The notes beneath the pieces are model-generated. The model saw only the letters and a program-made list of their open reading frames with translations. It had not been told where the DNA came from and did no database searches. From Micromonospora craniellae (GTDB lineage Bacteria; Actinomycetota; Actinomycetes; Mycobacteriales; Micromonosporaceae), in the NCBI RefSeq assembly GCF_014764405.1, contig NZ_CP061725.1, positions 620,001 through 684,000 on the forward strand: a stretch of DNA of 64,000 nt, read 5' to 3'. Position numbers and translations under genes: made by a program. Shown here in pieces: positions 33,542 through 42,679 of this stretch; within the stretch, counting starts at the first letter, position 1; every line of letters starts with the position of its first letter.

Positions 33542-34960
33542 ATGAACCGTTTGGGCGAGTGGGGCGTCGTCGCGGGGGCGGCGGGGCTGGTCGTGGTCAC
33601 GACCCTCGTCGCGGTCGACGCTCCGCTGGCCGCGATCGGGTTGACCCTGCTGCTCCTGCTGGTCGCCCTGGTCCGTCGGATGGACGGCTGGCGGTGGCTG
33701 CTGGGCCTGACCACGGCACTGCTGGTCTGCGCCTCGTCGGACATCCCCGCCCTGGTCGAACTGAGCTTTTATCCGCGCTACACCGCGGTCGCCGGCCTGG
33801 TGGTGTGGGAGCTGTGCCGACCGGTACGGGCCCCGGTCCGGCTCGCCCCGTGGACCGGCGTCCTCGTCGTCGCGCTCTGGTCGGTCGCCGGGCTCGCCAC
33901 GCTCAGCACCGTCTGGTCGGTGGTCCCGATGGAGACCTTCCAGCGTGGTGTGGCCCTGGTGCTGTTGGCCGCCCTGGTGCACGTGCTGGTCCGGCGGCGG
34001 TGGTCCGAGCACGGGGTGATGCTGGGCGACCTGCGTACGGTGTACCTGGTCCTCAGCCTGTCCGCCCTGGTCAGCCTCGGATACGGGTTCACCGGCGGCA
34101 TGCTGACCGCCACGCTGGCCAGCAGCGAGCGGTTCCAGGGGATCTACAACAACCCGAACATGCTCGCCATCGTGTGCGCCCTGGCCGTCCCCCTGGGCTG
34201 GGCCGTGTACCAGCAGTTCCGCCGGCTCGCGCTGCTGCTCGGCGTGGTGCCGGTCGGCATCTGCCTGCTGCTGTCGCAGTCGCGGACCGGGATCGTCGCC
34301 GTGCTCGTCGGCGCCGCCTGGGTTCTGCTGCGGCACGGGTTCAGACCGGTCGTGCGCCTGGCCTCGGCGGTGACCGCGACGCTGTTGGTGGCCCACCTGG
34401 TTAACCTGCTGCCGGTCGTCTTCTCGGCGCCGTGGATGCAGCGGATCGTGCGGCGCTTCACCGATCCGGAGGGGGCCGACCTGTCCAACGGCCGCACCGA
34501 GATGTGGCAGGCCACCGTCGACCTGTGGTGGCAGAACCGGCCCACGCTGGGCTTCGGGTACGCGTCCCGCAACCACCTGTTCGAACTCGCCAGTCTGGAC
34601 GAGTTCTTCGGTGCGAGCGTCAGCGTGGTGCACAACAGCTACCTGCAACTGTTGCTGGAGTTGGGGCTCACCGCCGTCGCCCCGCTGGTGGCGTTGCTGC
34701 TGGCCGCCGGGCACGGCGCGCTCCGCGCACCGGTGCGCGGCGCCAACTCGGGCCTGGTGTGGCTCGTGGTCAGCGGTTTGCTGATCCAGTTGACCGAGTC
34801 CGCCATCTTCGGCACGGGTCAGCCGTACCCGTACGTGTTCTGGCTCGCGGTCGCCGCCCTGCTGCACCGGCCCACCGCCGACCCGGACGGGGAACGCGGC
34901 GGGAGCGACCACGGGCGGACGGACCGGCGACCGCGCCACCGTGCCGTGGTGCCCGGCTGA
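33542..34960 (+). CDS. O-antigen ligase/polymerase family membrane protein (Wzy/WaaL-like)
   Basis: This 472-residue protein has about 11 predicted membrane helices and the Wzy_C signature region. FQGIYNNPNMLAIVCALA is followed by LLSQSRTGIVA, and a large periplasm-side loop (about 300-370) contains GFGYASRNHLFEL and VVHNSYLQLLLELG. This is the common O-antigen-ligase fold, which joins lipid-linked repeat units or ligates them to an acceptor. ATG 33542 follows GAAGGA. It lies 69 bp after the WbvR-like gene and probably belongs to the same transcript. Confidence 0.8.
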   Translation: MNRLGEWGVVAGAAGLVVVTTLVAVDAPLAAIGLTLLLLLVALVRRMDGWRWLLGLTTALLVCASSDIPALVELSFYPRYTAVAGLVVWELCRPVRAPVRLAPWTGVLVVALWSVAGLATLSTVWSVVPMETFQRGVALVLLAALVHVLVRRRWSEHGVMLGDLRTVYLVLSLSALVSLGYGFTGGMLTATLASSERFQGIYNNPNMLAIVCALAVPLGWAVYQQFRRLALLLGVVPVGICLLLSQSRTGIVAVLVGAAWVLLRHGFRPVVRLASAVTATLLVAHLVNLLPVVFSAPWMQRIVRRFTDPEGADLSNGRTEMWQATVDLWWQNRPTLGFGYASRNHLFELASLDEFFGASVSVVHNSYLQLLLELGLTAVAPLVALLLAAGHGALRAPVRGANSGLVWLVVSGLLIQLTESAIFGTGQPYPYVFWLAVAALLHRPTADPDGERGGSDHGRTDRRPRHRAVVPG

Positions 34961-34997
34961 ATCACCGCGCCCCGCGCGAGCGGTCCGCGCCCTCGCC

Positions 34998-36245
34998 TCA
35001 GCGACGACCTGCGTCGGCCAGGAACGCGGTGACCCGGGCCTGCCAGGCCCGGTGGTCGAACGACTCGCGGGCCCGGGACAGGGCGGCCCGGCTCATCGCC
35101 ACCCACTCCTCGTCCCGCAGCCGCAGCGCCCGCTCGATCCCCCGGCGCACGTCGTCCGGGCCGTTGCCGTCGAGCACCAGGCCCTCGGCGCCGTCGTGCA
35201 CGTACGCGGCCAGGTCGCTGGTGTGATTGAGCAGCACCGGACACCCGGCGGCGAGGCTCTCCGGCACCTTGGACGGGAAGCCGTGGGCGGCGTACCCGCC
35301 GGTGGGCCGGACCAGCACCGAGAAGTGCGCGCCGCCGAGCAGCGCCAGCACGGAGTCGCGGGGCACCCGGCCGAGGAAGGTCACCTCGGCGCGGACCGCG
35401 TCCAGCAGCGCCGGATCCAGGTCCGACCGGGTGGCGGCCTGCTCGCGGGTGACGCCGGCGATGGTGAGGCTCACCCGCCGCTGGTCGGCCGGGGCGAGCC
35501 GGCTGATGCCGCGCACGATCACGTCGAGCATGTCCTTGCGGCCGGGGGTGCCGGCGTAGAGCAGCCGTAGCCCGTCGGCCAGCGACGGTGTCCGGGGCGG
35601 CCGGAACTCGTCGCAGTCCACCTGCGGCGGCACCACCAGCACGTCGAGGCCGTACCCGGTGAGGTGGTCGGCGAGCGCGCCGGTGACCGCCGTGGCGCGG
35701 TGCACCAGCCGGGTCGCCAGGAACGTGGACCAGCGGTGCCGCACGAAGTACGGGGTGAGCCAGCCGCGCGCGAACTGGTGCCGGTCGTGGCGTTCGCTGG
35801 CGTCCACCACCACGGGAGCGCGCAACGCGAGCCGCAGCACCGCCCAGTTGCCGAGGGTCATCATCGCCATCGGCAGCAGCACCACGCCGATCTCGTCGCG
35901 GTCCACGCCCAGTCGACGCAGGGCACGCAGGACGCGTACCGGTCGGGTCAGGCGGGCCGACATCCGGGTGAGCCGGTTGCCGCCCCGGATCCGCAGGGTG
36001 ACCAGGTCGATGCCGGCTAGGTCGCCGACGTCGCCGGGGAAGGGCAGCTCGCAGGGCCAGTCGTTCACCACCAGGGTCCGCTCCCCCTCGGGTGCGGCGC
36101 TGCGGGCGAGTTGCCGCAGCCGGTTGGAGGTGGCGTCGCCGTGCGGGAAGGCGTACGCGCCGACGAGCAACGTCCGGGCCGGGCGTACCCGAGGCGCCGA
36201 TCGGCCCCGATCGGCCCGGCCGCGTACCAGGGTCCGGTCGTTCAT
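34998..36245 (-). CDS. Family 4-like glycosyltransferase
   Basis: This 415-residue GT-B protein has an N-terminal acceptor domain with LLVGAYAFPHGDATSNRLRQLAR. The C-terminal donor domain has LRLLYAGTPGRKDMLDVIVRGI, the VLVRPTGGYAAHGFPSKVPESLAAGCPVL stretch and a late Asp/Gly-rich loop. The donor sugar is not readable. The ATG at 36245 is chosen as the first in-frame Met of the conserved part. The gene lies 5 bp downstream of the next glycosyltransferase gene (36251-37468), so both are in one operon with the flippase at 37449. Confidence 0.8.
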   Translation of the reverse strand: MNDRTLVRGRADRGRSAPRVRPARTLLVGAYAFPHGDATSNRLRQLARSAAPEGERTLVVNDWPCELPFPGDVGDLAGIDLVTLRIRGGNRLTRMSARLTRPVRVLRALRRLGVDRDEIGVVLLPMAMMTLGNWAVLRLALRAPVVVDASERHDRHQFARGWLTPYFVRHRWSTFLATRLVHRATAVTGALADHLTGYGLDVLVVPPQVDCDEFRPPRTPSLADGLRLLYAGTPGRKDMLDVIVRGISRLAPADQRRVSLTIAGVTREQAATRSDLDPALLDAVRAEVTFLGRVPRDSVLALLGGAHFSVLVRPTGGYAAHGFPSKVPESLAAGCPVLLNHTSDLAAYVHDGAEGLVLDGNGPDDVRRGIERALRLRDEEWVAMSRAALSRARESFDHRAWQARVTAFLADAGRR

Positions 36246-36250
36246 CGTCC

Positions 36251-37468
36251 TCACCGTTCCGAGCCGGCGGTCAGCCGGCTCTGCTGCGCTGTCGAATCTT
36301 TTTCTGGTCGATAGATGGCGAGGTGGGCGGCGGCTGCGGCGTCGATGGCGAAGATGCTGTCGGCGAAGCGCGCGGCGGCCGTCTCCGGCGTCGTCGCCGC
36401 GGTATACGCCGCGGCGGTCCGCACCGCCTCGGCCCAGGCCCTCGGTGGCGCGTCGGTGTCGACGACCGTCACACCGGGCAGGTGCGCCTCGATGAACCGC
36501 ACCCCGGGCAGGTCGGCGGCGACGGCGCCGATGCCCAGCGCGACGGGTTCCAGCACTCCCCCGGGCAGTCCTTCCAGGCAGGAGGGGTGCACTACCACGT
36601 CGGCCTGCCGGAGCAGGTCGCCCACGTCGTCGCGGGGGCCGATCAGGTGCACCCGGTCGGCGAGGCCGGCGGCACGCGCCGCGGCGCGGACCCGCGCGTC
36701 GTCGTCCGCGTCGTCGCCGGGACCGACCAGCACCGCGTGCGCCGACACGCCCAGAGCACGCAGCTCGGCCAGGATCGGCGGCAGCAGCCAGCGCCGCTTC
36801 TCCGGCGAGGCCCGCCCGACGCTGACGCAGACGAGTGCGCCCGGTTCGGCGCCGACCAGTGCCCGCAGGTCGTCGCGGCCCGGTGCCCGCAGCCGGTCGA
36901 GGTCGAGGCCGTTGAGCACCACCCGGCAGCGCGGGTCGTCCTGCCATGCCCGGTCGTAGCCGAAGGTGAGTGCGCTGGGCGAGACGCCGAGAATGTCGGT
37001 GGCGCTGCGCTGCAGCAGACGACCGCAGAGCCGGCGGTAGACGCGCCGCCGCAGGCTCCGGCGCAGGTTGTCGTCGCCCCGGAAGTGCGCCACCCGGACG
37101 GGTACGCCCCGCAGCCGGGCCAGCGCCAGCGGTACGCCGGAGAAGTTGGCGCAGTCGACGTGCACCACGTCCGGCCGCAGCCGCCGCAGCAGCCCGATCA
37201 GGCGTGGCGCGAAGTGCGCGTCCAGGGCGATCGGGGTGACCGTGCCGCCGTGCCGGGTGACCGTCTCCGCCAGCGGGCCGGGACCGATCCGTTCGCTGAG
37301 CGTCACCAGGTGCACCTCGACACCGGCGGCGGCCAGCCGGGGCAGCAGTTCGGCGGTACGCATCTCGGTGCCGCCGAAGTTCAGTTCACCGACGATCCGC
37401 AGCACCCGGCACGTACGGGCGGGCCGGCGCGCGCCGGGCACCGCCAGGTCATCCGGAAAGGTGGGCAT
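36251..37468 (-). CDS. Family 4 glycosyltransferase
   Basis: This 405-residue GT-B retaining glycosyltransferase has an N-terminus IVGELNFGGTEMRTAELLPRL, typical of GT4 donors/acceptors. The donor domain has VCVSVGRASPEKRRWLLPPIL and VVHPSCLEGLPGGVLEPVALG, the E-x7-E-type motif. ATG 37468 is chosen because GAAGGAG sits 7 bp upstream, although this start lies 20 bp inside the end of the flippase gene. The specific sugar is unknown. Confidence 0.85.
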   Translation of the reverse strand: MPTFPDDLAVPGARRPARTCRVLRIVGELNFGGTEMRTAELLPRLAAAGVEVHLVTLSERIGPGPLAETVTRHGGTVTPIALDAHFAPRLIGLLRRLRPDVVHVDCANFSGVPLALARLRGVPVRVAHFRGDDNLRRSLRRRVYRRLCGRLLQRSATDILGVSPSALTFGYDRAWQDDPRCRVVLNGLDLDRLRAPGRDDLRALVGAEPGALVCVSVGRASPEKRRWLLPPILAELRALGVSAHAVLVGPGDDADDDARVRAAARAAGLADRVHLIGPRDDVGDLLRQADVVVHPSCLEGLPGGVLEPVALGIGAVAADLPGVRFIEAHLPGVTVVDTDAPPRAWAEAVRTAAAYTAATTPETAAARFADSIFAIDAAAAAHLAIYRPEKDSTAQQSRLTAGSER

Positions 37469-38879
37469 CTGTCCGCTCCTTCGCTCGTCGTACCGGTCGC
37501 CGGGGCCGGTCACCGGCGAGCGCCCGCCGGTAGCCCACGAACACCGCAGGCCAGATCGTCAGCACGTACGCCAGGCAGGCCGCGACCGGCAGTCCGGCGA
37601 GCCCGAACTGCCGCAGTCCCCAGACCTTGAGCCCGGCCGCCAGCACCAGGAACGACGCCCAGCCGACGAACTGCGGCCGGAGCAGGCCGACGCTGTTCTG
37701 TACCATGATCAACGGGGACGTGACAGCGACGAGGAAGGACCAGCCGGCCAGCCCGGCCAGGAGCGCGAGCGACACCTCGGCGCGGTCGATGTCGCCCACC
37801 CACAGCTCGATCAGCCGCGGGCCGAAGCCGACCAGCGCACCGCCGACCACGCCGACGATCACGCCGTAGAGGAGCACCATGCGCCGGGTGTTGCGGCGTA
37901 CCCAGGCCACCTCGCCCCGGGCCAGGGCGATGCCGTTGACCGGCCAGATCGTCATGCCGACCAGCCCGACGAAGACCGACAGTACGGCGAACAGCTTCCC
38001 GACCACCGCGTAGTGGGCCGCCACCGAGGGCCCGAGCAGGTACGCGACGAGCGGGCTGTCCATGTTGAGCGCGAGCGACGACATCGTGGTGAGCGCGAAG
38101 AACTGGAGGCCGAGCCGGAGCAGGACGACGGCGGTGGTCCGGTCCACGAGGGTCGGACCGGGCCGCAGCGCGGGCTCCTGGAACCAGAAGTACGCCACCG
38201 TGTTGAGCAGGTTGGTCAGCGGCACGGCCAGCACCGCGCAGCCGATGACCACCAGCGGACTCCACCCGGCGGTGATGGCGCCGAGCACCGCGACCATCGC
38301 CACCAGCGCACCGGCCGACTGCCAGACGCTGCTGCGCACCACCTGGCCACGGGCGTACTGGATCCGTTGGATCAGCGAGAACGGGATGTTGACGGCGAAG
38401 GCTCCGAAGCAGAGCAGCACCATCGCGGACGCGTCCGAGGCGACCCGCGCGTCGGTGACGCCGAACAGTCCGGCCCAGGGCACCGTGGGCCCGACCGCCA
38501 CCAGCACGGTGACCAGCACCACCGCGACCGCGCCGAGGGTGGCGAAGGCGCTGGAGATCTCCCGCGCCTGCGCCCGCACGTCGGTGACGTGGTGGCTCAG
38601 GCGGGTCAGGAGTCCGTTGCCCAGCCCCAGGTCGGCGAACCAGGCCATCCCGGTCAGCGCGGTGACCGCCATCCACAGGCCGTACCGCTGGTCGCCGAGG
38701 TAGCCGAAGCAGGCCGGGGTGACGACGAGCGGCGCGGCCAGGCCGATCCCCTTCGCCACCATCGCGGCGGCGAGGTCGACGGTGACCCGCCGGTCCCGAT
38801 CGCCCGCCGCCTCCGACGTCGGGACCGGGTCCGGTGTGACCGGCCGCGCCGGTGCGACCCGACTCGCCGCCCGGTTCAC
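37449..38879 (-). CDS. Polysaccharide flippase (Wzx / MOP superfamily), first copy
   Basis: This 476-residue protein has about 12-14 predicted membrane helices from residue 35 on, beginning with VDLAAAMVAKGIGLAAPLVVTPACFGYLGDQRYGLW, a usual Wzx start. It should flip the lipid-linked repeat unit across the membrane. The GTG at 38879 overlaps the upstream epimerase stop (GTGA); an earlier ATG at 38915 is less likely. The C-terminus is Arg-rich. A second flippase candidate lies at 50706. Confidence 0.85.
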   Translation of the reverse strand: MNRAASRVAPARPVTPDPVPTSEAAGDRDRRVTVDLAAAMVAKGIGLAAPLVVTPACFGYLGDQRYGLWMAVTALTGMAWFADLGLGNGLLTRLSHHVTDVRAQAREISSAFATLGAVAVVLVTVLVAVGPTVPWAGLFGVTDARVASDASAMVLLCFGAFAVNIPFSLIQRIQYARGQVVRSSVWQSAGALVAMVAVLGAITAGWSPLVVIGCAVLAVPLTNLLNTVAYFWFQEPALRPGPTLVDRTTAVVLLRLGLQFFALTTMSSLALNMDSPLVAYLLGPSVAAHYAVVGKLFAVLSVFVGLVGMTIWPVNGIALARGEVAWVRRNTRRMVLLYGVIVGVVGGALVGFGPRLIELWVGDIDRAEVSLALLAGLAGWSFLVAVTSPLIMVQNSVGLLRPQFVGWASFLVLAAGLKVWGLRQFGLAGLPVAACLAYVLTIWPAVFVGYRRALAGDRPRRPVRRAKERTDAHLSG

Positions 38880-39826
38880 CGGGTCCCGGCAGGTGCGACG
38901 CGCCCGGACATCCACTCGACGGTGTCGCGGAGGCCGTCGAGGCGGTCGACCGGGGTCACGTCCGGAAACAGCTCCCGCAGCAGGGTGTCGTCGGCCAGGG
39001 AGTGCGGCACGTCGCCGACGCGCGGGGCGGCGTACTCGCGATCGATCGACCGCCCGAGCAGGCTCTCCAGCTCGCCGACGACGTCGAGCAGGGTGGCCCG
39101 TGCCCCGAAGGCGAGGTTCACCGGGTGCGGATGCTGCACCCGGCGGCGCAGCGCGTCCAGGATGACCTGGCAGACCGTGCCGACATAGGTGAAGTCGCGG
39201 GACTGGGTGCCGTCGCCGTGCAGCACGACCGGCTCGCCGTGCAGGGCGGCGTGCACGAACCTCGGGATCACCGCCGCGTACGCGTGGTCGTGCCGCTGCC
39301 CCGGCCCGAACACGTTGAAGAACCGGAAGGCCAGCGTGGGCAGGCCGAACGACGCCTGGTACGCCAGCGCGTACGCCTCCGCGGCCAGTTTGCTCGCCGC
39401 GTAGGGACTCATCGGGCGGGTCCAGGTCAGCTCCGTCTTGGGCAGCGCGGGGTTCGTGCCGTACACCGAGGACGACGAGGCGACGACGACGTGTCCGACC
39501 TGGTGCCGACGGGCCGCCTCCAGCACCATCAGCGTGCCGGTCGCGTTCGCCTGGTGGGAGGCCATCGGGTCGCGCAGGGAGCGGGGCACGCTCGGCAGGG
39601 CGGCCAGGTGGACCACGGCCTCCCGGCCCGCCATCACCGTGTCCAGGGCGACCGGATCCAGGACGGAGCCCTCGACCAGGTCGACGCCGAGTCCGTCCAG
39701 GTTGGCGGGCAGCCCGACCGAGAGATCGTCGAGGACGGTCACCTCTTTGACGGCGGGATCGGCCGACGCGGCGCAGGCCAGATTGGCTCCGATGAAACCG
39801 GCCCCGCCGGTGACGAGAACACGCAT
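38876..39826 (-). CDS. NAD-dependent sugar-nucleotide epimerase (GalE/WbpP-like)
   Basis: This 316-residue extended SDR has GGAGFIGANL near the N-terminus, HLAALPSVPRS, then SSSVYG with Tyr-x-x-x-Lys in PYAASKLAAE, and FNVFGPGQ. It groups with UDP-hexose or UDP-N-acetylhexosamine 4-epimerases (WbpP/Gne); which of the two cannot be decided here. ATG 39826 is chosen because MRVLVTGGAG is the family start and GGGGG lies upstream. It is the first gene of the minus-strand operon running to 34998. Confidence 0.85.
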   Translation of the reverse strand: MRVLVTGGAGFIGANLACAASADPAVKEVTVLDDLSVGLPANLDGLGVDLVEGSVLDPVALDTVMAGREAVVHLAALPSVPRSLRDPMASHQANATGTLMVLEAARRHQVGHVVVASSSSVYGTNPALPKTELTWTRPMSPYAASKLAAEAYALAYQASFGLPTLAFRFFNVFGPGQRHDHAYAAVIPRFVHAALHGEPVVLHGDGTQSRDFTYVGTVCQVILDALRRRVQHPHPVNLAFGARATLLDVVGELESLLGRSIDREYAAPRVGDVPHSLADDTLLRELFPDVTPVDRLDGLRDTVEWMSGRVAPAGTR

Positions 39827-39998
39827 GGACAGAACCCCCGAATGAATGTCAAACATCTGTATATCGACTCATCTGGGTCGCCGTCCCGCGTTCCGGGAAT
39901 TCCGCGCCGCTGTCCGGGAACCGACCGTGTGCCGTCGACCCGGCACGACGTGCCGCACAGTGACACCATCGGTACGCGTCACGGCGGAGGTGCCGGCC

Positions 39999-42023
39999 AT
40001 GCCCGAACTGATCGTCTACCGCTCCAACGCCCTGATGTCCGTCCGGTCGCGCTTCGACGGCACCCGGGACCTGCTGATGCCGGTGAACCTCGCCTATCCC
40101 CAGGGCATGGTCGGCATGTGGCACTCCGGTCTGCCGCAGGTCACCCTCGTCCCGTCGACGGCGACCGACACCCAGGTGTGGCCCTCCCCGTCGGCCGTGG
40201 GCACCCCGATCCACGACACCTCCGACGACAACTGCCCGATCAACACCGGCTGGTCGTACGTGGGCGGCAACCACGGCTACAACGTGGGCCACCAGATCGC
40301 CGTGACCGGCCACGGCAAGACCACCGTCGACGTGGGTTCCCGGTGGACCGACGGCATCGCAGTGTTCACGCTGCTCGCCGTCACCAACGCCGACAGCCTG
40401 CTGTTCGGCAGCCCGTACGCCGTCGTGGAGGGCATCGCCCAAGGCGTACGGGGCCGGCCGACCGCGCCGCTGAGTCACGTGGCCGGCGCGACGAACCGCA
40501 CCACCGTGCCGATCACGGGACTCACGCCCGACGTGCAGATCCGGCCGGTCACCCACACCCACGTGGTGAGTGTGGAACTCGACGGCAGACCGTTGCCGGA
40601 CGGTCGCCGCACCGGCCAGGAGCTGTGGATCCGGGAGTCCTACCTGATCCCCTCCTACCGGGGGATGATCGACACCGCCCGGGCGAACATCGGTACGCCG
40701 ATCGCCACGATCATGTCGCGGATCCCGTCGCTGTGCCGGATCGACAACGTCTACCGCTGGAGCACGGACGGCCTGCTGGTCTCGCAGACGGTCACCGCGC
40801 TGGATCGCTTCGCCCTGAACGCCGGGGTCACGCAGTGTTCCGCGCTGACCGTGCCTACCGGCGCCAGCCGCCGGCAGTTCATGCCGAACGTGGGGGTCGC
40901 CGGCAGTCTCAACTGGTCGACCTGGGCGAAGCTCGACACGCTGACCGCCCTCACCGACATCACCCCGGCCGCGCTGCGGGAACCGCTGACACCGGCCGGC
41001 AGCATGACGCAGTGGGTCGTGGACGCCGACGGGGCGCAGAAGTGGGGCATCGCGGTCGGGCTGCTGCCGTTCGACGACGGGCGGCCGTCGACGCGTGCCC
41101 GGCACACCACGGCGAAGTGCTGGTTCGTCAGTTCCAGCCTGAAGAAGAACTACCCGCAGTTGGTGTGGGGGCGCACCCTGGAGCCCGGTGAGTCGGTGAC
41201 CGGTACCGCGTACCGCCGTTATCTGGCGCCGCCCTCGACCGCCACCGAGATCGTCGTCTCCACCGGCACCCACGACGTGGTGGTGATCGAGCGGGTCGAC
41301 CCGGTCGCCCAGACCCGGATGCCGGCGCCCCGGCTGTGCCACCGGAGGCTGGTCCCGGTCGGACCGACCAACCTCACGGTGCCGGACCGGGTCGCCGTCG
41401 ACGGCATCCCGTACGCGGTGCCGGTCTCGCCCGGCTACGGGATGTGGCGCGCCGAGCCCGCCCCACCGACCACGCCGCAACTGCCCGGCGCCACGCTTGG
41501 CGTCGGCAGCTACTTCCTGCCCCTGGCCGGCCCAACCCGGAGCAGCACCTGCACCGACGCGTTCCAGCGGCTCCTGCTGCACCCGGTTCACCTGGCCGAG
41601 CCGACGCCGGTCGACCGGGTCTGCGTCGAGGTGACGGTGCCCGGCACCGGCGTGCTGCGCCACGGCGTGTACGCCCACGACCCGGCCACCGGACTGCCCG
41701 CGCTCCTCGGCCCGATCGCCGATTTCGGCACCGTCGGCGTGACCACCGCCGGGATCAAGGAGTCGGTGCTGGGCACGCCGGTGACGCTGCCCGGTGGCTG
41801 GCACTGGTACGCGCTCGTCTGGCAGGGCACCGACACCACCGCGCCGACGCTGCTGGCCGGGGCGGGGGGCGGGACGGCGCTGAACCTCGGCACCGACCGG
41901 GAGGCGATGTCCGGCGACCGCTACGGCTACCAGGTGACCGGCGTGACCGGCGCCCTGGGCGCGATCAGGGTCAGCGGCGTGCACCAGTTCCCGCCGCCAC
42001 GCGTCGCCTACCGGCGGGCCTGA
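39999..42023 (+). CDS. Large unassigned protein with a phage-tail-like C-terminal domain
   Basis: I cannot place this 674-residue protein in a known family. It has no signal peptide, membrane helix or coiled coil. The N-terminal ~490 residues are beta-rich, with Trp/His/Asn-rich stretches such as NTGWSYVGGNHGYNVGHQ and SRWTDGIAVF. The last ~170 residues (RVCVEVTVPGTGVLRHGVYAHD, then VTLPGGWHWYALVWQG) resemble the beta-sandwich domain common at the ends of actinophage minor tail proteins. The ATG at 39999 has GGAGG nine bases upstream. It stands alone on the plus strand within the polysaccharide locus, so a glycan-binding or glycan-cleaving role is a guess. Confidence 0.6.
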   Translation: MPELIVYRSNALMSVRSRFDGTRDLLMPVNLAYPQGMVGMWHSGLPQVTLVPSTATDTQVWPSPSAVGTPIHDTSDDNCPINTGWSYVGGNHGYNVGHQIAVTGHGKTTVDVGSRWTDGIAVFTLLAVTNADSLLFGSPYAVVEGIAQGVRGRPTAPLSHVAGATNRTTVPITGLTPDVQIRPVTHTHVVSVELDGRPLPDGRRTGQELWIRESYLIPSYRGMIDTARANIGTPIATIMSRIPSLCRIDNVYRWSTDGLLVSQTVTALDRFALNAGVTQCSALTVPTGASRRQFMPNVGVAGSLNWSTWAKLDTLTALTDITPAALREPLTPAGSMTQWVVDADGAQKWGIAVGLLPFDDGRPSTRARHTTAKCWFVSSSLKKNYPQLVWGRTLEPGESVTGTAYRRYLAPPSTATEIVVSTGTHDVVVIERVDPVAQTRMPAPRLCHRRLVPVGPTNLTVPDRVAVDGIPYAVPVSPGYGMWRAEPAPPTTPQLPGATLGVGSYFLPLAGPTRSSTCTDAFQRLLLHPVHLAEPTPVDRVCVEVTVPGTGVLRHGVYAHDPATGLPALLGPIADFGTVGVTTAGIKESVLGTPVTLPGGWHWYALVWQGTDTTAPTLLAGAGGGTALNLGTDREAMSGDRYGYQVTGVTGALGAIRVSGVHQFPPPRVAYRRA

Positions 42024-42033
42024 CGCGAGACGC

Positions 42034-42573
42034 TCAGGCCGTGGTCACGCCGTAGATCCGCTTCATCGCCTCGTGCTTGGCCGGCACCGGGAGGTGGCCG
42101 ATCCCCAACGACTTGGCCTGCAACCGCGCGAGGTACTCGTCGGTGGTCCGCAACGGTCGCGCCGGCACCCCGGCGGCCACGGTGTTGTCCGGGATGTCCC
42201 GGGTGACGATGGAACCCGCCCCGATCACGCAGCGGTTGCCGATGGTGACGCCTGCCAGGATCATCGACCGCATCCCGATGTAAACGTCGTCGCCGATGAC
42301 GATCGGCGCGGTCCAGTCGAGGTCCGGGTGCTCCCTGCGGAGGATCAGCGTCCCGCCGTCGTGCGTGACGAACTGGACCTCGGAGGTGATGAAGACGTTG
42401 TCGCCGAGGGTGATCAGCCAGGGCTCCGAACCGAACATCGCCCTGCTGATCCCGTAGAACCGGACCCGGCCGGTCAGGTTCACCCCGAGGGAACGGGCGA
42501 ACGCCTCCGGATCACGGGTGGCGGCGAGATGGTCCCGCACCCGCTGGACCAGCGTACGAACGCGACTGGACAC
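42034..42573 (-). CDS. Left-handed beta-helix acyltransferase (WbbJ/LacA-like)
   Basis: This 179-residue hexapeptide-repeat acyltransferase has repeats from about residue 55 on: ITLGDNVFITSEV, then the HDGG loop, IVIGDDVYIGMRSMILAGVTIGNRCVIGAGSIVTRDIPDN. It ends with AGVPARPLR, the common C-terminus of O-acetyltransferases that modify surface sugars. GTG 42573 is chosen because GGGGAGG is 8 bp upstream; an earlier ATG would add a low-complexity leader. It lies 107 bp after a glycosyltransferase gene on the same strand. Confidence 0.85.
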   Translation of the reverse strand: MSSRVRTLVQRVRDHLAATRDPEAFARSLGVNLTGRVRFYGISRAMFGSEPWLITLGDNVFITSEVQFVTHDGGTLILRREHPDLDWTAPIVIGDDVYIGMRSMILAGVTIGNRCVIGAGSIVTRDIPDNTVAAGVPARPLRTTDEYLARLQAKSLGIGHLPVPAKHEAMKRIYGVTTA

Positions 42574-42679
42574 CTGGCGTCCTCCCCTGCGAGAAGTACG
42601 CGGCGACGGGCGGGCTCGCCCGCACCGCCGGACACCTACCGCAACGATCCGGACCGGGTACGGGTGACGGTCCCGCCGG

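Noticed and set aside
34960..34998. Terminator between the convergent polymerase and glycosyltransferase genes
   Set aside because: The 37-bp gap shows no stem longer than a few base pairs.
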